A stretch of DNA of 64,000 bases. Origin: an uncultured Bacilli bacterium. Its GTDB lineage: Bacteria; Bacillota_I; Bacilli_A; RF39; UBA660. The translations under genes and the position numbers were made by a program. Positions 7,788 through 17,163 of the stretch are shown here, one piece after another. The stretch is from assembly GCA_934085595.1 (NCBI GenBank), contig CAKOHK010000002.1, positions 62,001 through 126,000 on the forward strand, given 5' to 3'. Every line of letters starts with the position of its first letter. The stretch's first letter is position 1. The notes beneath the pieces were generated by a model, which was not told where the DNA came from, ran no database searches, and saw only the letters and a program-made list of their open reading frames with translations.

Positions 7788-9437
7788 ATGAATAAAGTAA
7801 AGATTATGGCTTTAGGCGGCCTAAATGAAAATGGAAAAAATTTATATGTAATTGAATATAATGAAAAAATAATGATTTTTGATTGTGGTATGAAATATGC
7901 TCCAGATAAAATGTATGGAGTAGATTATGTTATACCTGATTTTTCATATTTAAAAGATAGAGAAAATAAAATAGTTGGTATATTCGTATCACACCCACAT
8001 AATGAAAATATGGGCTCTCTACTTGATTTAGTAAAAATAATGCCTAATATAAATGTATACGCTTCTTCATTCACAGCAGAAATTATTAAACTAAATAGTG
8101 AAGAAGAAAAAGTTAAAGTTAAAAATCTACATATAATAAATGCACATAAAAAAATAGATTTTAAAGACTTTAGTATATTCCCATTTAGCGTAACACATAG
8201 TTGTCCAGAAACACTAGGATTTAGTATTAACACACCGGATGGAGCATTTATATATATGGCTGACTTTGTAATAGATCCAACTATGAATGGTTATTATGAT
8301 ATGGATTTAGGTAAGATAGCATATATTGGTAAACAAGGAGTAGTTTGCTTAATGTGTGAAAGTGTATTTGCAGAAAAGAAAGGACACACATCTCCAAATC
8401 ATAAACTAGAATCATTTTTTAATAGTGTAGTAGAAAAAAATACAGGAAGAATTATCTTTAGTTTACTACCACTACATATATATACTATAAAAGAAATATT
8501 TAATACATTAAAAACAAGAAAAAGAAAAGTCGTTATTATGGGAAAAGAACTTCATTCAATAGTTAACATGTGTATTAAAAAAGGATATCTTGATATAGAT
8601 GAAAAACTAATAGGTAATCTAACAGACTTAAAAAGTCCAGACACTATCATATTAATAAGTAATGATAGAGAAAACCCATACGGAAACATAAATAGAATAA
8701 TAAATGGAAGAGATAAGTTTATATCATTTACCAAAAATGACACAATATGTTTTGCAGAACCAAGTTATGATGCTTATGAAAAAACAATAGTAAACTTAAT
8801 GAACGAACTTGCTATTATAGGAGTTAATATAGTAAGTATTCCAAAAGAAAAGAGTGTTAGACACCATGCATCAAGTGAAGATATTATGTTACTTCTAAAA
8901 CTATTTAATCCAAAATACTATATGCCAATAAAAGGTGAATATAGGTATCAAGTAGAAAATGGTAACCTAGCATTAAAGGTAGGAATTGATAAAGACAATG
9001 TTATATTAAAAGAAAACGGTGATGTTGTATTATTTGAAAACGGAGTCATGAAAGAATGTTATGACCATATATTCGCAGGTGATATATTAATAGATGGAAA
9101 AGTAAGTGACGATGTAGGAGAATTAGTTCTTAAAGATAGAGAAATGTTAAGTAGTAATGGACTTGTAGTAGTAAGCTCAACTTTAAATAAAAAAGACAAA
9201 ACTATTTTGTTAGAACCAGAAATACTAACAAGAGGATTTGTTACAAGTACAGATAACAATGAACTTATAAACGAATTAAAAGAAATAAGTAAAGAAATAA
9301 TAAAATCAAATACACATGGAAGTAAGTTTGCAGATTATGCTAAAATAAGAAATGAAATGAGAGAAAAAATAGGAGACTATTTATATAAACAAACACAATG
9401 TAAACCAGTAATATTAACAGTAATACAAGAAATATAA
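7788..9437 (+). CDS. RNase J-family protein with a degenerate metal site
   Basis: 549 residues, the usual RNase J length: metallo-beta-lactamase domain, beta-CASP domain and C-terminal domain. The beta-CASP and late motifs are clear (RHHASSEDIMLLLKLFNPKYY). The first metal motif, HGHEDH in active enzymes, reads HPHNEN (residues 69-74), so the Asp and last His are replaced. The later PVHGEYR reads PIKGEYR. The middle His (VTHSCPET) and Asp (ADF) remain. It therefore resembles RNase J2, a low-activity partner of RNase J1 in mRNA decay, more than an active J1. A second paralogue is expected elsewhere in the genome. Confidence 0.85.
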   Translation: MNKVKIMALGGLNENGKNLYVIEYNEKIMIFDCGMKYAPDKMYGVDYVIPDFSYLKDRENKIVGIFVSHPHNENMGSLLDLVKIMPNINVYASSFTAEIIKLNSEEEKVKVKNLHIINAHKKIDFKDFSIFPFSVTHSCPETLGFSINTPDGAFIYMADFVIDPTMNGYYDMDLGKIAYIGKQGVVCLMCESVFAEKKGHTSPNHKLESFFNSVVEKNTGRIIFSLLPLHIYTIKEIFNTLKTRKRKVVIMGKELHSIVNMCIKKGYLDIDEKLIGNLTDLKSPDTIILISNDRENPYGNINRIINGRDKFISFTKNDTICFAEPSYDAYEKTIVNLMNELAIIGVNIVSIPKEKSVRHHASSEDIMLLLKLFNPKYYMPIKGEYRYQVENGNLALKVGIDKDNVILKENGDVVLFENGVMKECYDHIFAGDILIDGKVSDDVGELVLKDREMLSSNGLVVVSSTLNKKDKTILLEPEILTRGFVTSTDNNELINELKEISKEIIKSNTHGSKFADYAKIRNEMREKIGDYLYKQTQCKPVILTVIQEI

Positions 9438-9448
9438 AGGAAGAAGAA

Positions 9449-10573
9449 ATGATATATTTAGATTATAGTGCTACTACTCCAGTAGATGATAGAGTATTAG
9501 ATTCATATATAAAAGTAACAAAAGAATACATAGCAAATGCTAATTCTATTCACACACTTGGACTAAAATCAAAAGAATTATTTATAAATGCAACTAATCA
9601 AATTGCAGACATACTATCATGTCATCCAAAAGAAATAATATACACCTCAGGTGCCAGTGAAAGTAATAGTACTGCTATTAAAGGGGTAGCATTTAAATAT
9701 GTAAATAGAGGAAAACACATAATTACTTCAGCACTAGAACATAAAAGTGTACTTGAAACTATGGATTATTTAAAAAGTTTAGGATATGAAATAGAATATG
9801 TTAAGATATTACCAAATGGTCAAGTAGACTTAAAGAACTTAGAAGAAATAATAAGAGATGATACTATATTAATAAGTATATGTGCAGTAAACTCAGAAGT
9901 AGGATTTAAAGCACCTCTTAAAACAATAAGACAAGTTATAAATAAGAAAAATCCAAATGTTATATTCCATAGTGATTTAACACAAGCACTAGGTAAAACA
10001 AGATTCTATTTAACAGACTTAGACCTAGCAAGTTTTAGTTCACACAAAATATATGCCCCAAAAGGAATAGGTATACTTTACAAAAAAAGAAATCTTGATA
10101 TAGATACATTAATATTTGGAACAACAGAAAATTGCCCATTTAGAGGCGGAACACCAGCTCTTCCATTAATCGCATCATTTTCAAAAGCAATGAGATTAAT
10201 GAATGATTCACTAGACAGTAGAATCAAAAAATGTGAAAAGTTAAAAAATATATTATTAAACGGACTAAGTAAATATGATGTACAAATAAACTCAAATGAA
10301 TTATGTGTTCCACAAATAGTAAACATAAGCTTAAAACACATAAAAGCAGAAACATTCATTCATGAAATAGAAAAATATAATATATTTATATCAACAAACA
10401 CAGCATGTTCAAGTGGAGAAGAAAGTGTAATATTAAAAGAAATATATAAAGATGATAAAACACTTACTACAACATCTATTAGAATAAGTCTAAGTCACTT
10501 AACAACAGTAGATGAAATAACTACTTTCTTAGAAGCATTTGATAAAGTATGGAATGATTTATTGAATAAATAA
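9449..10573 (+). CDS. Cysteine desulfurase (NifS/IscS family)
   Basis: 374-residue PLP enzyme that releases sulfur from cysteine as a persulfide, for Fe-S clusters or tRNA thiolation. The start YLDYSATTP is diagnostic. PLP-site residues are visible in HSDLTQALGK and SSHKIYAPKGIG (Lys200), and the persulfide Cys in TACSSGEES (Cys320). It starts 11 bp after the RNase J gene and is probably co-transcribed. The common neighbour thiI or iscU is not present in this window, so the acceptor cannot be named. Confidence 0.93.
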   Translation: MIYLDYSATTPVDDRVLDSYIKVTKEYIANANSIHTLGLKSKELFINATNQIADILSCHPKEIIYTSGASESNSTAIKGVAFKYVNRGKHIITSALEHKSVLETMDYLKSLGYEIEYVKILPNGQVDLKNLEEIIRDDTILISICAVNSEVGFKAPLKTIRQVINKKNPNVIFHSDLTQALGKTRFYLTDLDLASFSSHKIYAPKGIGILYKKRNLDIDTLIFGTTENCPFRGGTPALPLIASFSKAMRLMNDSLDSRIKKCEKLKNILLNGLSKYDVQINSNELCVPQIVNISLKHIKAETFIHEIEKYNIFISTNTACSSGEESVILKEIYKDDKTLTTTSIRISLSHLTTVDEITTFLEAFDKVWNDLLNK

Positions 10574-10607
10574 TATATTATTATTCATAATATTACTAGG
10601 AGATATT

Positions 10608-10745
10608 ATGAATAATAGATTTAGTATTAAAAATAAATTACTTTATAAAATGAAATGTTTAAATACAAGAAATGAAGAATATATAAAAGATGATAAAACT
10701 TCATATGATAAAGAAACTAGATATGAAGATATAATAAAAAGGTAA
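10608..10745 (+). CDS. Small unknown protein (45 residues)
   Basis: ATG with a good AGGAG ribosome site (10598-10602). The product is basic and polar with no membrane segment, rich in Lys, Asn and Tyr. Its stop codon lies inside the left arm of the terminator that closes the operon, as with several genes here. No family recognised; coding status rests on the ribosome site and placement only. Confidence 0.5.
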   Translation: MNNRFSIKNKLLYKMKCLNTRNEEYIKDDKTSYDKETRYEDIIKR

Positions 10746-10760
10746 CTTAGGTTATCTTTT
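10737..10760 (+). terminator. Intrinsic terminator upstream of ackA
   Basis: Stem AAAAGGTAAC (10737-10746) with GTTATCTTTT (10751-10760), one G-U pair, loop TTAG. Confidence 0.65.
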
Positions 10761-10796
10761 AAATTATAAAAAAAACTAGAATATATAAATATGCTA

Positions 10797-10805
10797 TGTT
10801 ATAAT
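10797..10805 (+). promoter_or_regulatory. Extended -10 promoter for ackA
   Basis: TGTTATAAT, perfect extended -10 (TATAAT 10800-10805); no -35 seen. Transcription would start near 10812, just before the GAAAGAAGG ribosome site. Confidence 0.65.
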
Positions 10806-10825
10806 ATGTGTGAAAGAAGGTTATT

Positions 10826-12004
10826 ATGAAAATTTTAAGTGTTAATGCTGGAAGTTCTTCATTAAAGTTTACAATGTTTGAATTACCAGAATGTAAAGTT
10901 ATAATCGGAGGTACTTTTGAAAAAATAGGTATCGATGGTAGTTTTTATACAATAAAGTATAATGGAAATAAAGATAAAAAAGAAGCACAGATGAAAGACC
11001 ATACAGCTGCTGTTAAAATATTACTTGATGAATTAATTAATTATGGTGTAATTAAATCTTATGATGAAATTGATGGAGTAGGACATAGAATAGTTCACGG
11101 TGGAGATAAATATACAAGTAGTATCATCATTGATGAAGAAGTAGAAAAAACAGTAGAAGAATTAACTCCACTAGCACCACTACACAATAGTGCAAACTTA
11201 GTAGGAGTAAGAAGCTTTAAAGAAGTATTACCAAATACCCCAATGGTAGCAGTTTGGGATACAGCATTTCATCAAACAATGAAAGAAGAAGAGTTCTTAT
11301 ATGCAGTACCTTATAGTTGGTATGAAAAATATGGAGTAAGAAAATATGGATTCCATGGAACAAGTCATAGATACATATCAGAAACTATGAAAGAATTATA
11401 TGGAGAAAACACTAAAATAATTAGTTGTCATATAGGAAATGGTGCAAGTTTATGTGCTATTAAAAATGGAAAATGTATAGATACATCAATGGGATTCACA
11501 CCAATTGCAGGAGTAGTAATGGGAACAAGATGTGGAGACATAGATGTAGGTCTTATACCATATGTTATGAGTAAAACAGGTAAAACATTTGATGAAGTAA
11601 TGACAGACTTAAATAAAAATAGTGGTATGTTAGGTCTAACAGGCGTATCAAGTGATATGAGAGATGTAGAAGAATCATACGAAAGAAAAGATTTAAGAAG
11701 TGTAGATGCTATGAACGTTTACATAAAGAAAATAGTAGATTACATATCAATGTATAACACACTATTAGAAGGATGCGAATATATAGTTTTCACAGCAGGT
11801 GTAGGAGAAAATAGTAACTTAGTAAGAAGTGAAGTAATAAAAAGACTATCATTTATGGGAATTAAATTAGATGAAGAAAAGAATAATCAAAGAGGTATAA
11901 GTGGAGTAATAAGCACAGATGACTCTACTGTAAAAGTACTTGTAATTCCAACTGATGAAGAATTAATGATAGCAAAAGATACATACGAACTAATAAACAA
12001 ATAG
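10826..12004 (+). CDS. ackA: Acetate kinase
   Basis: 392 residues, standard length. It interconverts acetate and acetyl phosphate, giving ATP in fermentation. Family signatures are intact: SVNAGSSSLKF at the start, GHRIVHGG, FHQTM, RKYGFHGTSH with the catalytic region, GNGASLCAI, and FTAGVGENS. No phosphotransacetylase gene is in the window. It has its own promoter and is followed 13 bp later by nrnA, so the two may share a transcript. Confidence 0.97.
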   Translation: MKILSVNAGSSSLKFTMFELPECKVIIGGTFEKIGIDGSFYTIKYNGNKDKKEAQMKDHTAAVKILLDELINYGVIKSYDEIDGVGHRIVHGGDKYTSSIIIDEEVEKTVEELTPLAPLHNSANLVGVRSFKEVLPNTPMVAVWDTAFHQTMKEEEFLYAVPYSWYEKYGVRKYGFHGTSHRYISETMKELYGENTKIISCHIGNGASLCAIKNGKCIDTSMGFTPIAGVVMGTRCGDIDVGLIPYVMSKTGKTFDEVMTDLNKNSGMLGLTGVSSDMRDVEESYERKDLRSVDAMNVYIKKIVDYISMYNTLLEGCEYIVFTAGVGENSNLVRSEVIKRLSFMGIKLDEEKNNQRGISGVISTDDSTVKVLVIPTDEELMIAKDTYELINK

Positions 12005-12017
12005 AAAGAAGTAAAAA

Positions 12018-12989
12018 ATGAATATTAATAAAGCTATTTATAATGAAATCAAAAAATATAAAGTAATTTACATTGTAAGACATATTGGACCAGATCCAGA
12101 TGCTTTTGGAAGTCAAATGGCATTAAAAGATTCAATACTTCTTACATTTCCAAATAAAAAAGTATATGCACTAGGTGCATCTGTATCAAGATTTAGATAC
12201 TTTGGAAAAATAGATAAAGTAACTGAATATGATTATGATAATTCATTATTAATTGCACTTGATGTACCAGATTCAAAAAGAGTAGATATAGAAGGTTTTA
12301 ATAAGTTTAAAAATGTACTTAAGATAGACCATCATCCATTAGTGGATAAGTTTGGAAACGTAGAACTAATTGATGAATCAGCATCTAGTACATGTGAATT
12401 AATTGCACTTTTACTAAGTGAAACAAAACTAAAAATCACAAAAGAAATCGCAGAAAAACTATACATGGGAATAGTAAGTGATTCAATAAGATTCTTAGTT
12501 TCAACAACACCAAGAACACTAGAAGTATCAGAAAAACTTATTAGAAACTATAAACTAGATATAACAAAACTATATAAATTGTTATACGCTAAACCATTAA
12601 ATGAAATAAGATTAATGGGACATATCGCATCAACTCTAAAAGTAAACAAAAGTGGCTTTGCATATATAGAAATAGATAACGACATAATAAAATCACTAGG
12701 AGCAGATTCTAGTAGTGTATCTAATATGATAAATGATTTTAATAATGTTGAAGAAATACTTGTATGGATGTTTATATCACATGATGATAAAAATAATTTA
12801 TACAAAATAAACATAAGAAGTAGAGGACCATATATAAATGAAATAGCCGCTAAATACCACGGAGGAGGACATAAACTAGCAAGTGGTGTTAGAACAGAAA
12901 ACAAAGAAGATGTATCAAATCTTATAAAAGATTTAGAAAGATTATGCATAGAATATAAAGAAAAGGAGAACAAAAATGGAAATAACTGA
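12018..12989 (+). CDS. nrnA: Oligoribonuclease / pAp phosphatase NrnA (DHH family)
   Basis: 323 residues. It degrades short RNAs and dephosphorylates 3'-phosphoadenosine 5'-phosphate. The N-terminal DHH domain shows HIGPDPDAFGSQ, then the Asp in LIALDVPD and the DHH motif IDHHPL. The C-terminal DHHA1 domain ends with GGGHKLASGVR, the substrate-binding glycine loop. The 3' end overlaps ysxC by 14 bp, which implies coupled translation. Confidence 0.9.
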   Translation: MNINKAIYNEIKKYKVIYIVRHIGPDPDAFGSQMALKDSILLTFPNKKVYALGASVSRFRYFGKIDKVTEYDYDNSLLIALDVPDSKRVDIEGFNKFKNVLKIDHHPLVDKFGNVELIDESASSTCELIALLLSETKLKITKEIAEKLYMGIVSDSIRFLVSTTPRTLEVSEKLIRNYKLDITKLYKLLYAKPLNEIRLMGHIASTLKVNKSGFAYIEIDNDIIKSLGADSSSVSNMINDFNNVEEILVWMFISHDDKNNLYKINIRSRGPYINEIAAKYHGGGHKLASGVRTENKEDVSNLIKDLERLCIEYKEKENKNGNN

Positions 12990-13569
12990 TGTTTTAGATC
13001 CTATAATAGCCGTAAGAATATCACAATATCCAGATGATAAAAAAAGTGAGTTCTTAATATTAGGTAGAAGTAATGTAGGAAAAAGTAGTTTTATAAATAC
13101 AATTATAAATAGAAAAAATCTAGCAAGAACAAGCTCAAAACCAGGTAAAACACAAACAGTTAATTTCTATTTATGTAATAAAGAGTTTTATATTGTAGAT
13201 GTACCAGGCTATGGATATGCAGCAGTAGACAAACAAAAGCAACAAAAGTTTGGAATGATGATAGAAGAATATCTAAAAACAAGAAAAAACTTAGAGCACG
13301 TTTTCTTACTAATAGACTATAGACATAAACCAACAGAAGACGATATATTAATGTACAATTTTCTAAAATATTATAATTTACCATGTACTATAGTTACAAC
13401 AAAATATGATAAAGTAAATAGATCAGCACGTGAAAAACAAGATGAATTAATTAAAAAAACTATAACTCCAGCAATGGGAGATGAAATAGTAAACTTTTCA
13501 AGTGTAACAAAAGTAGGTAAAGATAGAATATATGAAATTATAAGTAGTTACTTAAATAAGTCAGAATAA
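12976..13569 (+). CDS. ysxC: Ribosome biogenesis GTPase YsxC/EngB
   Basis: 197 residues. An essential GTPase for assembly of the large ribosomal subunit. GTPase motifs: G1 GRSNVGKSS, G2 around KPGKTQ, G3 DVPGYGYA and G4 TKYDK. The usual neighbour lon is absent; here it overlaps nrnA. The ribosome site AAAGGAG is inside the end of nrnA. A terminator overlaps its last codons. Confidence 0.95.
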   Translation: MEITDVLDPIIAVRISQYPDDKKSEFLILGRSNVGKSSFINTIINRKNLARTSSKPGKTQTVNFYLCNKEFYIVDVPGYGYAAVDKQKQQKFGMMIEEYLKTRKNLEHVFLLIDYRHKPTEDDILMYNFLKYYNLPCTIVTTKYDKVNRSAREKQDELIKKTITPAMGDEIVNFSSVTKVGKDRIYEIISSYLNKSE

Positions 13570-13583
13570 CTGGCTTATTTTAT
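13555..13583 (+). terminator. Intrinsic terminator after ysxC
   Basis: Stem AATAAGTCAG (13555-13564) with CTGGCTTATT (13570-13579), one G-U pair, five-base loop holding the ysxC stop, then TTAT. Confidence 0.65.
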
Positions 13584-13617
13584 CATATTAAGGAAGAAAG
13601 GGTAATAATATATATAA

Positions 13618-14640
13618 ATGAAGAAAATATTTAAGTTTATATTATTTATATTAATATTTGGGGGATTATCTTATTTAATAACTATGTATATGAATAAGAA
13701 TGTTGAAACTGTAAGTAAAGAATATAGTGTAGCCGTATATAACTATAAACCTAAAGTAAAAATTGTAGATGAAAATAGTAATACTAGACCATATGCAGTA
13801 TCAATAAATAATAATCATTTATCATGGCCCCACGCAGGTTTAAGTAAAGCCTATCTTTGCTATGAATTAATCGCAGAAGGTGGTATTACAAGAATACTAG
13901 CATTTTATAAAGATGTAGATGTAGAAAAAATAGGTTCAGTTAGAAGTGCAAGACATTATTTCCTAGATTATGCTTTAGAAAACGACGCTATATTTGTTCA
14001 TTATGGACATAGCCCACAAGCCTTATCAGATATCAAAACATTAAATGTAGATAATATTAATGGAATGTATAACACTATATCATTCTTTAGAGATAAAACA
14101 TTAAATAAAGCATTTGAACACACAGCATTTACAAGTACAGATAAAATAAAAGCATCAGTAAATAAATATAAATATAGAACTACTACAGACGTTAAACTAT
14201 TAAAATATACACCATATAAAGTATTAATGAATAAAGATAAAACAGTAATAGACGCTAAAAATATAACTATAGAATACTCAGATTATACAAGCACTAAATA
14301 TGAATACGATGAAACAAATAAAGTATATAAACAATATATGAAAGATACACTTCAAATAGACAGCATAACAAATAAAGAATTAACAGTTAAAAATATAATT
14401 ACATATGAAGTAGAAAACACATCACTTAATGATAATAAAGGAAGACAAGACTTATTAAATATAGGTAGTGGCGAAGGATATTATATAACAGAAGGTAAAG
14501 CGATTAAAATAAAATGGTCTAAATCATCAAGAACTAGTAAAACAAAATATACAGATATGAATAATAATGAACTAGTAGTAAATGATGGAAACACATGGAT
14601 ACATATAAAACCAAAAGGTACAAAACTTACAATTAATTAA
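13618..14640 (+). CDS. DUF3048 (YerB-like) extracytoplasmic protein
   Basis: 340 residues. One N-terminal membrane segment (residues about 5-24), with no lipobox Cys, unlike the YerB lipoproteins. The DUF3048 body is clear: RPYAVSINNNHLSWPHAGLSK, then ELIAEGGITRILAFY, IGSVRSARHYF and VHYGHSPQAL. The family has two linked domains and is exported in many Bacillota; its role is unknown, probably at the cell envelope. The distance from the AGAAAGGG ribosome site to the ATG is long (about 16 bases), so translation may be weak. Confidence 0.85.
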   Translation: MKKIFKFILFILIFGGLSYLITMYMNKNVETVSKEYSVAVYNYKPKVKIVDENSNTRPYAVSINNNHLSWPHAGLSKAYLCYELIAEGGITRILAFYKDVDVEKIGSVRSARHYFLDYALENDAIFVHYGHSPQALSDIKTLNVDNINGMYNTISFFRDKTLNKAFEHTAFTSTDKIKASVNKYKYRTTTDVKLLKYTPYKVLMNKDKTVIDAKNITIEYSDYTSTKYEYDETNKVYKQYMKDTLQIDSITNKELTVKNIITYEVENTSLNDNKGRQDLLNIGSGEGYYITEGKAIKIKWSKSSRTSKTKYTDMNNNELVVNDGNTWIHIKPKGTKLTIN

Positions 14641-14664
14641 TAACTGTAATGTAAGGAGAACAAA

Positions 14665-15279
14665 ATGAAGTTTGAAGACTTATGGAAATATAAATTATTA
14701 TTAGAAATTGATAGAAATAATTATAAAAATGTAAAAGAAAATCTAGAAAATATTATTTTAAGAAAATATGGTAAAAATAAATTACCATGTAAAACATGTA
14801 AGAAAATGAAAGAATATGAAATATATGAAACAACATCAAGTATTAATATGTATAAAAAGCAAATAAATCATATATCTTTTGAATGTAGATGTAAAAAATG
14901 TAATACAAAATTATATCCTGAAGAATTATTACTAGCAAATGATAGAATAAGAATAAATGAAGAAGCAAAATATTTTGAAATGACTAGAAACACTATAACA
15001 AGAGATATGTTAAATGAAATATTATTAAAATATAGTATAAGTATTAAATCACTATCAAAAATATTAAATATGCCACATTTAAAAACATATTTTGGATTTG
15101 GCTTAATTACAAAAAAAGATTCTGATACTCTATTAAAAGTATATAATGATGTAGAATATTATATTGAACTTTTAAAATTAAATAAAAATAAAATAGATAC
15201 AAATGAATATATAAGTTCACTAGAAGCATCTACTGCATTATTAGAAAGCATGCATCTTACTTTAAAACATAAAATATAA
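14665..15279 (+). CDS. Unknown protein with CxxC zinc-finger-like pairs
   Basis: 204 residues, cytoplasmic. Two cysteine pairs, CKTCKK (residues about 33-38) and CRCKKCN (about 74-80), could bind one zinc ion. The following helical half (KYSISIKSLSKILNM) could be a helix-turn-helix, an arrangement that recalls YgiT/MqsA-type antitoxins. This is only a resemblance. It has an AAGGAG ribosome site and lies 13 bp before the Ig-like membrane protein, so the pair may be functionally linked. Confidence 0.5.
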   Translation: MKFEDLWKYKLLLEIDRNNYKNVKENLENIILRKYGKNKLPCKTCKKMKEYEIYETTSSINMYKKQINHISFECRCKKCNTKLYPEELLLANDRIRINEEAKYFEMTRNTITRDMLNEILLKYSISIKSLSKILNMPHLKTYFGFGLITKKDSDTLLKVYNDVEYYIELLKLNKNKIDTNEYISSLEASTALLESMHLTLKHKI

Positions 15280-15292
15280 AAAAGAGGTATTT

Positions 15293-16024
15293 ATGAAAAA
15301 ATTAGTTAGAATTATATTACTAACTTTAGTAGGTTTAATTATAATATTTATAATTATGATAAAGTTAACTGGTAAAGAAATATATGATGTATATTTAAAA
15401 GACTTTAAAATCTTAGAAAACGATAAAACAATCTTAATAAATGTAGGCACATCTTCAAGAGGTGGATATATCAGAAAAATGAAAAAAACTACAGGTAGCG
15501 ACAATACACATCTAACGTTTTATTCTACTTATGGATTTAACTTAAAAATAAGATCCAGTGAAACATATAAAATAAAGTTAAATGATAACACCAATGAAAT
15601 ATATTTCTACATTGGAAATAACAAATATAAAAGAGTGTTATTAAAAGATATAAATACAAACACATGGATAAAAGATAATAGTAATGAAATACATAGTGAA
15701 TTAAATGATTTGAAAAATGTAACAATAAGTATCAAAAAGGGAACATTAACCGAAGAAAAAGCAGTAATCATAATAAAAGGGATAAATGAATGCGATGAAT
15801 TATATAGAATAGATAAGTATGAAGATGAAAAGTGGAAAGAAGTTAAAGAAATTATAGATGATTACGAATCAAATTATCCTCTTCATACAAGAAACAAAAA
15901 TGGGCAAATAGAACTAGATATCAATTGGAGTTCAAGATATGGCAAACTTGAAAAAGGAAAATACAGAATAGTAAAAGAACTTGCTAAAGGAAAATATAAT
16001 TCAGTTGAGTTTACGATAGATTAA
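15293..16024 (+). CDS. Membrane-anchored protein with bacterial Ig-like domain
   Basis: 243 residues. N-terminal hydrophobic anchor (residues about 5-24), then an extracellular beta-rich region. The C-terminal about 110 residues (ISIKKGTLTEEKAVIIIKG... LDINWSSRYGKLEKGKYRIVK) match the Ig-like fold found in many exported Bacillota proteins, where a Trp-Ser-x-x-Tyr-Gly turn precedes GxYR. No sorting motif at the end. Likely a cell-surface protein; partner unknown. Confidence 0.65.
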   Translation: MKKLVRIILLTLVGLIIIFIIMIKLTGKEIYDVYLKDFKILENDKTILINVGTSSRGGYIRKMKKTTGSDNTHLTFYSTYGFNLKIRSSETYKIKLNDNTNEIYFYIGNNKYKRVLLKDINTNTWIKDNSNEIHSELNDLKNVTISIKKGTLTEEKAVIIIKGINECDELYRIDKYEDEKWKEVKEIIDDYESNYPLHTRNKNGQIELDINWSSRYGKLEKGKYRIVKELAKGKYNSVEFTID

Positions 16025-16078
16025 GACTATTTTATAGTGAAAAAGTAAAATAATTTACCATAAAAGCATCAAAAACTC

Positions 16079-16107
16079 TAGACAAACACGTACTTGTGTG
16101 CTATTAT
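16079..16107 (+). promoter_or_regulatory. Promoter of rplS
   Basis: -35 TAGACA (16079-16084), 17-base spacer ending in TGC, -10 TATTAT (16102-16107): an extended -10. Confidence 0.6.
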
Positions 16108-16113
16108 AAAGTG

Positions 16114-16172
16114 GCTTAATCCGATGCAGAGTATGTATGATTAAATAAAGCACAAAAAAGGAGAGTGAGAGT
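16114..16172 (+). promoter_or_regulatory. rplS 5' leader
   Basis: About 59-base untranslated leader upstream of L19. Bacillota often carry a conserved L19 leader RNA here (Rfam family). No strong hairpin is obvious by eye, so this is named by position only. Confidence 0.35.
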
Positions 16173-16511
16173 ATGAATCTAATTGATAAAATCAATAAGA
16201 AACAAATCAATCCAAATGTACCTGAGTTTAGAGTAGGTGATACTGTAAGAGTAGACATCAAAATCAAAGAAGGTAAAAGAGAAAGAATCCAAGCATTCGA
16301 AGGAGTTGTAACTGCTAGAAAAGGCGGAAGTGTTTCTGAAACATTTACAGTTAGAAAGAAAAGTGGAAGCGTAGGAGTAAACAGAGTATTCCCAGTAAAT
16401 AGCCCACTTATCGAAAAGATTACAGTAATTAAGAAAGGTAAAGTAAGAAGAGCAAAATTAAACTTCTTAAAGAATATTACTGGAAACTTCAAAATCAAAG
16501 AAAGAAATTAG
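16173..16511 (+). CDS. rplS: Ribosomal protein L19
   Basis: 112 residues, standard length. It lies at the 30S-50S interface. Family features: PEFRVGDTVRVDIKIKEG, RIQAFEGVV, GVNRVFPVNSP and the basic KVRRAKLNFL. The ribosome site AAAGGAGAG is strong. The usual upstream trmD-rimM genes are absent, so it forms a single-gene unit with its own promoter and terminator. Confidence 0.97.
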   Translation: MNLIDKINKKQINPNVPEFRVGDTVRVDIKIKEGKRERIQAFEGVVTARKGGSVSETFTVRKKSGSVGVNRVFPVNSPLIEKITVIKKGKVRRAKLNFLKNITGNFKIKERN

Positions 16512-16529
16512 GCTATCCTAATTTTTTTT
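16505..16529 (+). terminator. Intrinsic terminator after rplS
   Basis: Perfect stem AAATTAGG (16505-16512) with CCTAATTT (16517-16524), loop CTAT, then T-run; the stop codon is within the left arm. Confidence 0.85.
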
Positions 16530-16548
16530 ATTATTTTCACAAAAAATA

Positions 16549-16576
16549 TTTACAAACTTTGTTCATAATATATAAT
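16549..16576 (+). promoter_or_regulatory. Promoter of signal peptidase gene
   Basis: -35 TTTACA (16549-16554), 16-base spacer, -10 TATAAT (16571-16576). Confidence 0.65.
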
Positions 16577-16598
16577 AGATATATAAGAAAGGATAAAT

Positions 16599-17093
16599 AT
16601 GAAAAAGTTTATTAATGATTTAATCCCATATATAATAATAGTAATAGTTGTAGTATTATTTAGAACATTTATTATGACTCCAGCAGTAGTAGATGGTTTA
16701 TCTATGTATGATACTTTAAATGATCATGATATAGTACTAATAAATAAAATTGTTATGAAAACAAATAATATAAATAGATTTGATATAGTAGTACTTAAAA
16801 ATAATGAAGATGGAGATAAAATAATAAAAAGAATAATTGGCTTGCCAGGAGAAAAAATAGAATACAAAGATAATAAATTATATATAAATGGAGAAGAAAT
16901 AGAAGATAACTTTAAAACAAATGAAACTACAGATTTTACTGCAGAAACAAAAGAAAATGAATATTTTGTACTAGGAGATAATAGAGAATTATCAAAAGAC
17001 AGTAGATACCTAGGAAACTTCAAAAAAGAAAATATAATAGGAAAAGTAGACTTTAGATTTTACCCATTTGATAAACTTGGATTAGTTGAATAA
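16599..17093 (+). CDS. lepB: Signal peptidase I
   Basis: 164 residues, Gram-positive type with a single N-terminal membrane segment (residues about 10-26). It removes signal peptides from exported proteins. Catalytic Ser is in DGLSMYDTL and the general-base Lys in IIKRIIGLPGE; the box FVLGDNRELSKDSR is also present. Stands alone with its own promoter and terminator, so it is probably the housekeeping enzyme, in contrast with the pilus-locus one at 28684. Confidence 0.93.
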   Translation: MKKFINDLIPYIIIVIVVVLFRTFIMTPAVVDGLSMYDTLNDHDIVLINKIVMKTNNINRFDIVVLKNNEDGDKIIKRIIGLPGEKIEYKDNKLYINGEEIEDNFKTNETTDFTAETKENEYFVLGDNRELSKDSRYLGNFKKENIIGKVDFRFYPFDKLGLVE

Positions 17094-17105
17094 TCCAAGT
17101 TTTAT
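17073..17105 (+). terminator. Intrinsic terminator after lepB
   Basis: Perfect 12-bp stem AAACTTGGATTA (17073-17084) with 17091-17102, loop GTTGAA. It overlaps the last codons of the gene. Confidence 0.85.
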
Positions 17106-17119
17106 TTTCTAATAATTAA

Positions 17120-17128
17120 TGATATAAT
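17120..17128 (+). promoter_or_regulatory. Extended -10 promoter for the LiaF-like/ABC operon
   Basis: TGATATAAT (-10 at 17123-17128). AAAGGAGG ribosome site follows before the ATG at 17164. Confidence 0.6.
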
Positions 17129-17163
17129 TAAATAAATATAATAATTTAAAGGAGGATAATAAG

